Made by a program: the position numbers and the translations under genes. Positions 1 to 5,500 of a stretch of 5,500 nt of DNA are shown piece after piece (position 1 is the stretch's first letter; each line of letters opens with the position of its first letter). Below the pieces are notes generated by a model. That model had not been told where the DNA came from, searched no databases, and saw only the letters and a list, made by a program, of their open reading frames with translations. The stretch is from assembly GCA_964353455.1 (NCBI GenBank), contig CAYGWP010000450.1:1-5500 (forward strand), written 5' to 3'. The DNA comes from CAYGWP01 sp964353455 (GTDB lineage: Bacteria > Planctomycetota > Phycisphaerae > FEN-1346).

Positions 1-677
1 AGTTCGGCAATCTGCTGGGCGACTACTTCGAGAACCAGGTGCTGCTGATAAAGTTGGCGTGGGGCGGCAAGAGCCTGGCGAAGGATTTCCGGCCGCCGAG
101 CAGCGGAGGCGAGGTCGGGCCTTTCTACACCGAGGTCGTCAAGCAGACGAAGGAGGTCCTGGCGAACCTGAAGGCCCACTTCCCCGACTATGGTGGCACG
201 CCCGCCCTCGGGCGTGCACAGCCGGGGGCGGCTGTGCCACAACTGGCCGGCTTCGGCTGGCACCAGGGGTGGAATGACGGGTGCAGCCCGGTGCAGGCCG
301 CCGAGTATGAGAAGAACATGGCCAACTTTATCCGAGACATCCGCAAGGACCTGGGCGCGAAGGACCTCCCGTTTGTCATCGCCAACAGCGGGTTCGGCGG
401 ACGGGAGCAGAAGATCGACAGGCGGCTCCAGGTGATAAACGCCCAGATCGGAGTGGCCGGGTATGAAGAATTCAAGAAGACTGTGGCGTGCGTCGAGACG
501 CGGGATTTCTTCCGCCCGCCCGAACTCTCACCCACACGCCAGGGCTATCACTGGAACGGCAACGCAGAGACCTATTTCCTGATCGGCGACGGCATGGGCA
601 AGGCGATGGTGGACATCCTGAAGGGACGTTCGTCCCAGGCCGTATCATCCGCCGCCGCTGCTGCGCCGTCCAAGTAG
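1..677 (+). CDS. Sialate O-acetylesterase-like (SASA/DUF303) carbohydrate esterase, 5'-truncated
   Basis: Only the C-terminal 224 codons are present; the frame is open from base 3 back to the left edge, so the real start lies outside the window. The protein opens in the conserved block KLAWGGKSLAKDFRPPSSGG, followed by WHQGWND (window residues 86-92) and GYHWNGNAETYFLIG with a conserved His at 183. These blocks mark the SASA family of SGNH-like serine esterases, which remove O-acetyl groups from sugars, usually outside the cytoplasm. The nucleophile Ser of the N-terminal GQSN-type motif must lie upstream and cannot be checked. His183 is the likely catalytic His. Two oddities: residues 64-80 (GGTPALGRAQPGAAVPQ) are encoded by a perfect double palindrome and look like an in-frame insertion, and the last ~17 residues form an Ala/Ser-rich tail that I do not expect in the family. 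It lies 66 bases before the sulfatase gene on the same strand and is probably co-transcribed. Family assignment is firm; the substrate is unknown. Confidence 0.88.
   Translation, partial: FGNLLGDYFENQVLLIKLAWGGKSLAKDFRPPSSGGEVGPFYTEVVKQTKEVLANLKAHFPDYGGTPALGRAQPGAAVPQLAGFGWHQGWNDGCSPVQAAEYEKNMANFIRDIRKDLGAKDLPFVIANSGFGGREQKIDRRLQVINAQIGVAGYEEFKKTVACVETRDFFRPPELSPTRQGYHWNGNAETYFLIGDGMGKAMVDILKGRSSQAVSSAAAAAPSK
193..240. repeat. REP-like double-hairpin palindromic element inside the esterase gene
   Basis: Two perfect 9-bp hairpins lie in tandem. The first has arms GCACGCCCG (196-204) and CGGGCGTGC (209-217) with loop CCCT. The second has arms GCACAGCCG (216-224) and CGGCTGTGC (229-237) with loop GGGG. 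They share bases 216-217, so they are probably alternative or competing folds at that point. The outer ends are also inverted repeats: GTGGCAC (193-199) and GTGCCAC (234-240). The whole unit is 48 bases, a multiple of three, and is read through as 16 codons. This architecture resembles REP/BIME-type or miniature palindromic elements. No second copy occurs in this window, so repetitiveness is inferred, not seen. Confidence 0.6.
623..636. repeat. Short perfect palindrome GGGACG-TT-CGTCCC near the esterase 3' end
   Basis: A 6-bp perfect stem with a 2-base spacer lies inside the coding sequence about 40 bases before the stop codon. It sits at the junction between the conserved C-terminus (MGKAMVDILKG) and the Ala/Ser-rich tail. 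No T-tract follows, so it does not look like a Rho-independent terminator. It may be chance in GC-rich DNA or a remnant of a palindromic element. Confidence 0.35.
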
Positions 678-733
678 CGGTCGCACGTCGGCGGCCGCGC
701 CGAAGACGCGGACGGCATGCAGGCATCGATTGT

Positions 734-737
734 GGAG
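734..737 (+). promoter_or_regulatory. Shine-Dalgarno site (GGAG) deciding the sulfatase 1 start
   Basis: GGAG lies 6 bases before the ATG at 744 and 9 before the ATG at 747. The in-frame ATG at 717 has no purine-rich site at a suitable distance. This favours a start at 744 (or 747), which also gives a normal-length n-region ahead of the twin-arginine motif. Confidence 0.6.
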
Positions 738-743
738 CAGACC

Positions 744-2096
744 ATGATGCGAGAGAGCGACTGCACGCGAAGGGATCTTCTGAAGACGGCGGGGCTTGCG
801 GCGGGGCTGGCCATGGGGCTGGCCCGCGGCGCGAAGTGCGCCCCAGAGTCCGCCCGCGCCGGGAATCCGAACATCATCCTGTGCATGACGGACGACCAGG
901 GCTGGGGCGACGTGAGTTACAACGGCCTGAGGCAGATCCAGACCCCCGCCCTGGACGCCATGGCCGCGGCGGGCATGCGGCTGAACCGCTTCTACGCCGC
1001 GCACCCAAGTTGCTCGCCCACGCGGGCCAGCGTGATGACCGGCCGCCATCCGAATCGCATGGGATGCTTCTGGCCGGGCATGCCCCTCAAGGCGCAGGAG
1101 ATGACCATCGCGCAGGCCGTGAAGAGGGCCGGCTACGCTACCGGCCACTTCGGGAAATGGCACTTGAACGGTGTGGCCGGACCAGGCAAGTTGATTCCGG
1201 ATTCCGATCCGCTCGCGCCGCGCAATGTGGGCTTTGACGAATCGTTTTCGGTCTCCAACTATTTTGACCTGGACTGGACCTTCAGCCACAACGGTGTCCC
1301 TGAGAAGGTGACGGGCGACGGCTCCGATGCCATTGTCGCGGCGGCCCTGAAGTTCATCGAGAAGAACGCGAAGCAGGACAAGCCTTTCCTGGCCGTCGTC
1401 TGGTTCGGCAGCCCGCACGTCCCGCACAAGCCCATGCCCGAGGACCTCAAGGCGGCCGGCGGCTCGGCGTACTATGGAGAGATTGTGGGGGTTGACCGCG
1501 CCATGGGCACGCTTCGCAGCGGGCTGCGCAAACTCGGCATCGCCGACAACACGATGCTCTGGTTCAACAGCGACAACGGCGGGTGGCTCGACCCCGCCGC
1601 CCCGACGGCCCACGGCACGAACGGCCCGTACCGCGGCCGCAAGGGCGAACTGTGGGATGGCGGCATCCGCGTGCCCGGCCTGATCGAGTGGCCCGCGCGG
1701 ATCAAGCGGCCGGTCGCAACCGACGTGTCCGTCTGCACGAGCGACATCTATCCGACCATCGTTGACATCCTGAAGATAACAGTGCCCAACCAGGTGCAGC
1801 CGCTCGACGGGATCAGCCTGGCGCCGCTCCTGGACGGGCAGATGAAGGAGAGGCCCCGGCCGATCGGGTTCTGGGCCCTCGGTTTCGGCCAGGCATGGAA
1901 CGACAACCGTTATAAACTGGTCAAGCCTGCCTCCGGCAATCACGAACTATACGATCTCGCGGCTGACCCGTCGGAGAAGACCGACCTGGCCGCCAAGTGC
2001 CCGGAGATCGTCACCAGGATGAGGTCCGAGTTGGAAACCTGGCAGCAGTCGGTGCAGAGGAGCGGCCGCGGTGAGGACTACGCCGCTAAAGCGTGA
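744..2096 (+). CDS. Type I formylglycine-dependent sulfatase, Tat-exported
   Basis: A 450-residue arylsulfatase A-like enzyme that hydrolyses sulfate esters, probably on a carbohydrate, outside the cytoplasm. The leader has a twin-arginine motif (TRRDLLK, Arg9-Arg10) followed by a hydrophobic Ala/Gly/Leu stretch, typical of Tat export. The mature part begins near NIILCMTDDQGWGD, whose Asp50-Asp51 are expected metal ligands. The formylglycine motif is CSPTR (Cys90 to Arg94) in the canonical C-x-P-x-R form, followed by ASVMTGR. Further active-site blocks are FGKWHLNG (Lys138, His140), GSPHVPH (His225), SDNGG (Asp277-Asn278) and RKGELWDGGIRVPG (Lys300). All the key residues I can check are present and the length is usual, so it should be active after formylglycine formation. 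An in-frame ATG at 717 would add nine residues but lacks a ribosome site. The gene ends 12 bases before the GH127 start. The exact S1 subfamily and sulfated substrate cannot be read from sequence alone; the DDQGWGD block resembles GALNS/arylsulfatase-type members. Confidence 0.93.
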   Translation: MMRESDCTRRDLLKTAGLAAGLAMGLARGAKCAPESARAGNPNIILCMTDDQGWGDVSYNGLRQIQTPALDAMAAAGMRLNRFYAAHPSCSPTRASVMTGRHPNRMGCFWPGMPLKAQEMTIAQAVKRAGYATGHFGKWHLNGVAGPGKLIPDSDPLAPRNVGFDESFSVSNYFDLDWTFSHNGVPEKVTGDGSDAIVAAALKFIEKNAKQDKPFLAVVWFGSPHVPHKPMPEDLKAAGGSAYYGEIVGVDRAMGTLRSGLRKLGIADNTMLWFNSDNGGWLDPAAPTAHGTNGPYRGRKGELWDGGIRVPGLIEWPARIKRPVATDVSVCTSDIYPTIVDILKITVPNQVQPLDGISLAPLLDGQMKERPRPIGFWALGFGQAWNDNRYKLVKPASGNHELYDLAADPSEKTDLAAKCPEIVTRMRSELETWQQSVQRSGRGEDYAAKA

Positions 2097-2100
2097 GGGG
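2095..2100 (+). promoter_or_regulatory. Shine-Dalgarno site (GAGGGG) overlapping the sulfatase 1 stop codon
   Basis: GAGGGG shares its first two bases with the TGA stop at 2094-2096 and lies 8 bases before the ATG at 2109. The arrangement implies translational coupling of the GH127 gene to sulfatase 1. The start region reads GTG-ATG-GTG (2106-2114); the ATG is preferred for codon type and spacing, and the upstream in-frame TGA excludes any longer start. Confidence 0.6.
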
Positions 2101-2108
2101 TCAGGGTG

Positions 2109-4133
2109 ATGGTGTTCTTTCTTGTTTTCGGGCTTGTGAGCACCGCTTCGTGGGCCGATCCTCCGCCGCTGCGCGGGCTGGCAGAGGTAAGCCACGCGCA
2201 AGTGGAACTGCGCGGCGGGTTCTGGGGCCCGCGACTTGCCACCCACCACGCGGTGACCGTCCCGCACGCGCTTAACTGCCTGGAGAAGGACGGGCACGTC
2301 ACCAATTTCGACAAGGCGGCAGGCGTGATCACGGGCCCGCCCAGCGGGCACGCCGCATTCGACTCGGACCTTCACAAGGCACTCGAAGGCGCGATGTATC
2401 TGCTCCAGCACTTCAGCGACAGCCGGCTGCGCGAGCGCGTGGACGGCATCCTCGACCGCATCCTTGCCGCTCAACAGAAGGACGGGTTCCTGGTATCGTA
2501 TTTCATCATCCAGCAACCCGATCAGCGGTGGGAAGACCTGCGGCTGAAGCACCAGATGTACAACGCCGGACACTTCTTCGAGATGGCCGTTGAGCACTAT
2601 CGGCTGACCGGCGACCCCAAGGTGCTGAGCGCCGCCAAGCGGTTCGCCGACCACATCGACGGCATCTTCGGCCCCGGCAAACGCTATGACGTTGACGGAC
2701 ACCAGGAAGTTGAACTGGCCCTGGTCAAACTGTATCGCGCCACCGGCGAGCGGCGATACCTGGAGTTGGCCAGGTTCTTCCTCGATGAGCGCGGTTACGC
2801 CCATGGAACCGAACGCAAACCCTTCGATCCCAACACCGCCGTCGAGCCGCCCAAGCCCGAAGGCACGCTGACCGACGAGCAGCGCCGGGCGTATCGCCAG
2901 GCCCGGAACCGGGTGCGCAACGGCCGCATGCAGGACCACAAGCCGGTCGTGGACCAGCATGAGGCGGTCGGCCATGCCGTGCGGGCTGGATACATGTATG
3001 CTGCCATGGCCGACATCGTACGTTTCATGGACGCCCCCGGCTACGAGCGGGCGCTCGATGACCTCTGGAGCGACGTGGTCGGCCGCAAAATGTACGTCAC
3101 CGGCGGCATCGGCACGGCCCAGTACGGCGACGAGGGCTTCGGCGATCCGTACCTGCTGCCCAACAACTCGGCGTATTGCGAATCCTGCGCGGCCGTCGCC
3201 CACGTGCTTTGGCAGCACCGGATGAACCTGCTCAAAGGGCAAGCCAAGTATGCCGACGTGATGGAACTGGCGCTGTACAACGGGGTGCTCTCGGGAATCT
3301 CGATCTCCGGCGACCAGTTCTTCTACCAGAACCCGCTGGCAAGCAAGAGCGGCGGACGCCGGAGTTCGTGGATCGGACTCTCCTGCTGCCCGACGAACCT
3401 CACGCGAATCATCCCGCAGGTCGGCGGGCTGGCCTATGCCCGCGGCAAACGGCAGGTGTATGTCAATCTCTACCTCGCCGGGGAAGCCTCGGTCAAGATG
3501 GACGACGGCCCCGCGGTCAAACTGGTCCAGCAGACCGACTACCCGTGGAACGGCCGCGTGCGGCTGACGGTCACGCCGGACCAGGCGTCCGAATTCGCCC
3601 TGTGCCTGCGGATCCCGGGCTGGGCGCGGGGCAGGCCCGTCCCCAGCGACCTGTACCGCTTCGGCGACCCGCAGGTCCCGCCCGTCGGGCTGAAGATCAA
3701 CGGCCAGGCGGCCGATCCCTCGCCGCAGGATGACGGCTACGTGCACCTGAAGCGCCGTTGGCAACCCGGCGACGTGGTGGAACTGGACTTGCCGATGCCG
3801 GTCCAGCGGGTCTATGCACATGAGAAAATCCAGGAAGACCAGGGCAAGGTGGCCTTGATGCGCGGCCCGATCGTGTACTGCCTGGAGGCGGTCGATCAGC
3901 CGGGCGTGGATCTTTTCCGCGTGGTCCTGCCGCGGGAGGCGGACCTGCGCGCGGAGTTTCGCGCGGGACTGCTGGGCGGCGTGACCGTCCTCCAGGGTAG
4001 CGCCCGCGCCGACTCGGAGCGCCCGGTCACGCTGACCGCCGTGCCGTACTACGCCTGGGCAAACAGAGAGAAAGGCGCGATGACCGTGTGGGTTGACGAG
4101 GCCCCCCTGAAGTCGCCGCCGTCCGCCAAGTGA
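2109..4133 (+). CDS. GH127 (DUF1680) beta-L-arabinofuranosidase-family glycoside hydrolase
   Basis: A 674-residue protein, close in length to the characterised Bifidobacterium enzyme HypBA1. Residues 1-16 (MVFFLVFGLVSTASWA) look like a short Sec signal peptide with cleavage after SWA, though without a basic n-region. The N-terminal (alpha/alpha)-barrel part carries ELRGGFWGPR (33-42), RLKHQMYNAGHFFEMAVEHY and QDHKPVVDQHEAVGHAVRAGYMY (from 275), all family hallmarks. Catalytic and zinc residues match HypBA1 as I recall them: Glu342 (acid/base, E322), Glu358 and Cys360 in YCESC (E338, C340), and Cys426-Cys427 in SCCPTN (C417 nucleophile, C418). The Glu-to-Glu spacing of 16 is identical. The remainder is the beta-sandwich region, including LRIPGWARG and LMRGPIVYCLE. 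A charged segment of about 40 residues (235-274) precedes the QDHKPV block. Expected action is release of beta-L-arabinofuranose, or a related sugar such as aceric acid, known for some GH127 members. Its place between two sulfatases suggests a sulfated glycan. The family call is very secure; the substrate is not. Confidence 0.93.
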   Translation: MVFFLVFGLVSTASWADPPPLRGLAEVSHAQVELRGGFWGPRLATHHAVTVPHALNCLEKDGHVTNFDKAAGVITGPPSGHAAFDSDLHKALEGAMYLLQHFSDSRLRERVDGILDRILAAQQKDGFLVSYFIIQQPDQRWEDLRLKHQMYNAGHFFEMAVEHYRLTGDPKVLSAAKRFADHIDGIFGPGKRYDVDGHQEVELALVKLYRATGERRYLELARFFLDERGYAHGTERKPFDPNTAVEPPKPEGTLTDEQRRAYRQARNRVRNGRMQDHKPVVDQHEAVGHAVRAGYMYAAMADIVRFMDAPGYERALDDLWSDVVGRKMYVTGGIGTAQYGDEGFGDPYLLPNNSAYCESCAAVAHVLWQHRMNLLKGQAKYADVMELALYNGVLSGISISGDQFFYQNPLASKSGGRRSSWIGLSCCPTNLTRIIPQVGGLAYARGKRQVYVNLYLAGEASVKMDDGPAVKLVQQTDYPWNGRVRLTVTPDQASEFALCLRIPGWARGRPVPSDLYRFGDPQVPPVGLKINGQAADPSPQDDGYVHLKRRWQPGDVVELDLPMPVQRVYAHEKIQEDQGKVALMRGPIVYCLEAVDQPGVDLFRVVLPREADLRAEFRAGLLGGVTVLQGSARADSERPVTLTAVPYYAWANREKGAMTVWVDEAPLKSPPSAK

Positions 4134-4150
4134 CGGTGTTGCTCGACCGT

Positions 4151-4156
4151 GAGGAG
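4151..4156 (+). promoter_or_regulatory. Strong Shine-Dalgarno site (GAGGAG) of sulfatase 2
   Basis: GAGGAG lies 6 bases before the ATG at 4163, in the 29-base gap after the GH127 stop codon. It is the best ribosome-binding site in the window and fixes the start just ahead of the twin-arginine leader. No promoter-like sequence fits in the gap, which supports read-through from the GH127 gene. Confidence 0.7.
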
Positions 4157-4162
4157 TCTGGC

Positions 4163-5500
4163 ATGTCGCGAAAGATCGGCTTTACCCGAAGGGACTTTCT
4201 GAAGACGGCGGCCGCTACGGCGGGACTCGCCTGCGGGCCGCCCTCAGTCTTGGCGGCCGGGGGCGCCGCGGACTCCGGCCGGCCCGGCAAGAGGCCCAAT
4301 GTCATCTACATCCTGGCCGATCAGTTGCGATATCAGTCTCTCGGCTACGCCGGGGACGAGAAGGCCAGGACGCCCAACATCGACCGGCTTGCATCGCAGG
4401 GCGTCAGTTTCCGGCAATGCGTGTCCTCCATGCCGGTCTGCGCGGCCTACCGGGCGTCGCTGCTGACGGGCAAATATCCATCGAGCACGGGCATGGCTAT
4501 CAATGAGATACGCATCAACCCCAACCAGCGGTGCCTGGGGCACGTGGTGACGGAGGCCGGTTACGACACGGGGTACATCGGCAAGTGGCACCTGTGGGCC
4601 AACGAGGGCGGCAACCACAACGCCATGAAGAACTCCTACATCCCGCCGGAGATGAGGAAGTACCGCCTCGGCTGGGACGGGTTCTGGGCGGCGTACAACT
4701 TCAACCACAGGTACTACCAGAATTTCTACTACATGGACGAGCCTGTGAAGCACACGTTCGAGGGCTACGAGCCGGACGGCCAGACCGGCATGGCCGTCGA
4801 TTTCATCCGGAAACACGCCGGGAAGGACAAACCCTTCTACCTGACGTTGTCGGTGGGCACGCCACACGACCCGTGGGGGCCGGATAACGTGCCCGAGAAA
4901 TACCTGGGCATGTTCAAGGACGTGGATTTCCCGCTGCCCAGGAGTTGGTCCGACGCCCCCGACCCCTACATGGACCGCAACGCAGACCCGAAGGCATGGC
5001 TCGCCCAGTGGAAGCCCAACCTGCCCGCCTACCAGCGCGTGTACTACGCCATGACGGCGAACCTGGACGACAACGTCGGCCGGATCATGAACGCCGTGGA
5101 TGCCGCCGGGATCAAGAACGACACCCTCATCGTCTTCACGTCCGACCACGGCGAGATGTTCGGCGCCAACGGGCGGGTGTTCAAACTCACCTTCTACGAC
5201 CCTGCCGCCCGTGTCCCGATGATCCTCCGCTGGCCCGGCTCGATCCCCGGCGGGGTCGTTTCCGACGCCTGCATGGGCACGCCGGATATCATGCCCACGC
5301 TGCTGGGGCTGATGGGCCTTCCCATTCCCGGCGCCGTCGAGGGGATGGACCTCAGCCACCTGGCCCGGGGGTCGCCGCGGCGACAGCCCGAGTTCGCCTT
5401 CCTGCAGGGCCTGGGGCACACCTGGCAATGGAACGACGGCTTCGAGTGGCGGGCCGTCCGCGACAAGCGGTACACGTACGCTATCTATCGCCGGGACAAG
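4163..5500 (+). CDS. Type I sulfatase, Tat-exported, variant CAAYR motif, 3'-truncated
   Basis: 446 codons are present and the frame stays open to the right edge, so the C-terminus is missing. The leader MSRKIGFTRRDFLKTAAATA has a classic Tat motif (Arg9-Arg10, Phe12, Leu13, Lys14), then a hydrophobic stretch with probable cleavage near Ala31-Ala32. The catalytic domain opens with PNVIYILADQLR, where the usual Asp-Asp pair is Asp53-Gln54. The formylglycine site is CAAYR (Cys93 to Arg97) followed by ASLLTGK; Ala replaces the common Pro. Other blocks are YIGKWHLW (Lys141, His143), TPHDPW (His235), TSDHGEMFG (Asp328-His329) and Lys341 in FKLTFYD, followed by RVPMILRWPGSI. The core appears intact. 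Asp-Gln and Asp-His at the metal sites place it in a different sulfatase subgroup from the upstream paralogue (Asp-Asp, Asp-Asn), so it probably cuts a different sulfate position or sugar. It follows the GH127 gene by 29 bases and is likely in the same operon. Substrate unknown. Confidence 0.92.
   Translation, partial: MSRKIGFTRRDFLKTAAATAGLACGPPSVLAAGGAADSGRPGKRPNVIYILADQLRYQSLGYAGDEKARTPNIDRLASQGVSFRQCVSSMPVCAAYRASLLTGKYPSSTGMAINEIRINPNQRCLGHVVTEAGYDTGYIGKWHLWANEGGNHNAMKNSYIPPEMRKYRLGWDGFWAAYNFNHRYYQNFYYMDEPVKHTFEGYEPDGQTGMAVDFIRKHAGKDKPFYLTLSVGTPHDPWGPDNVPEKYLGMFKDVDFPLPRSWSDAPDPYMDRNADPKAWLAQWKPNLPAYQRVYYAMTANLDDNVGRIMNAVDAAGIKNDTLIVFTSDHGEMFGANGRVFKLTFYDPAARVPMILRWPGSIPGGVVSDACMGTPDIMPTLLGLMGLPIPGAVEGMDLSHLARGSPRRQPEFAFLQGLGHTWQWNDGFEWRAVRDKRYTYAIYRRDK

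Noticed and set aside
678..743. Possible promoter or terminator in the 66-base gap after the esterase
   Set aside because: No -35/-10-like pair and no stem-loop with a T-tract is visible; only short GC-rich self-complementary pieces such as GCGGCCGC.
488..1237. Forward open frame of 249 codons bridging the esterase and sulfatase 1
   Set aside because: It overlaps two recognised genes in another frame and its translation is Arg-rich without domains.
1510..1533. GC-rich inverted repeat (GCAGC/GCTGC) in sulfatase 1
   Set aside because: Only a 5-bp stem within well-conserved coding sequence (TLRSGLRKL); it lacks the outer ends and double-hairpin form seen at 193-240.
645..1943. Long antisense open frame (432 codons) opposite sulfatase 1
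   Set aside because: It mirrors the codon periodicity of a clear sulfatase gene in GC-rich DNA. Its translation is Arg/His/Val-rich with no recognisable domain, and it has no plausible ribosome site.
1947..3821. Antisense open frame of 624 codons opposite the GH127 gene
   Set aside because: The opposite strand encodes a GH127 with all catalytic residues. The antisense product shows no family motif and its length is explained by rare AT-rich stop codons.
4229..4234. Possible lipoprotein Cys (GLAC) in the sulfatase 2 leader
   Set aside because: The residue at -3 is Gly instead of Leu/Val/Ile, and the hydrophobic stretch with an Ala-rich cleavage site lies further on, so an ordinary Tat leader fits better.
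4244..5428. Antisense open frame of 394 codons opposite sulfatase 2
   Set aside because: Low-complexity Val/Gly/His/Arg composition opposite a sulfatase with intact motifs; a shadow of biased codon use.

Overview
The window is GC-rich, densely coding and reads entirely on the + strand. It holds two complete genes flanked by two partial ones: a 5'-truncated sialate O-acetylesterase-like (SASA/DUF303) esterase, a complete Tat-exported type I sulfatase, a complete GH127 (former DUF1680) beta-L-arabinofuranosidase-type glycosidase, and a second Tat-exported sulfatase cut by the right edge. No RNA gene, CRISPR array, transposase or clear terminator is visible. There is no gene-free stretch longer than 300 bases.

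Layout: esterase end (1-677), 66-base gap, sulfatase 1 (744-2096), 12-base gap with the Shine-Dalgarno overlapping the stop codon, GH127 (2109-4133), 29-base gap with a strong GAGGAG site, sulfatase 2 (4163 to beyond 5500). Spacing and shared orientation indicate one operon, probably continuing on both sides. All four products look exported or belong to families that usually are: Tat-type leaders on both sulfatases, a short Sec-type leader on the GH127, and the esterase N-terminus missing.

Organism: multiple sulfatases with RR-type leaders next to a GH127 and an esterase with the 'AWGGKSL..DFRPP' block is typical of the Planctomycetota/Verrucomicrobiota/Lentisphaerota group. The GC-rich sequence fits a planctomycete-like metagenomic contig. 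This is inferred from style and gene content, not from a marker gene.

How the genes work together (inference): a polysaccharide-utilisation cluster in which the esterase removes acyl groups, the sulfatases remove sulfate esters, and the GH127 removes exposed beta-L-arabinofuranosyl or related furanosyl residues. The target would be a sulfated, acetylated, arabinose-containing glycan of algal or plant type.

The most unusual item is a 48-base double-hairpin palindrome (193-240) inside the esterase reading frame. It is exactly 16 codons long and looks like a REP-type or other mobile palindromic element that has become protein-coding, just before the conserved WHQGWND block. A second point of note is the C-A-A-Y-R formylglycine motif of sulfatase 2, which lacks the usual proline.
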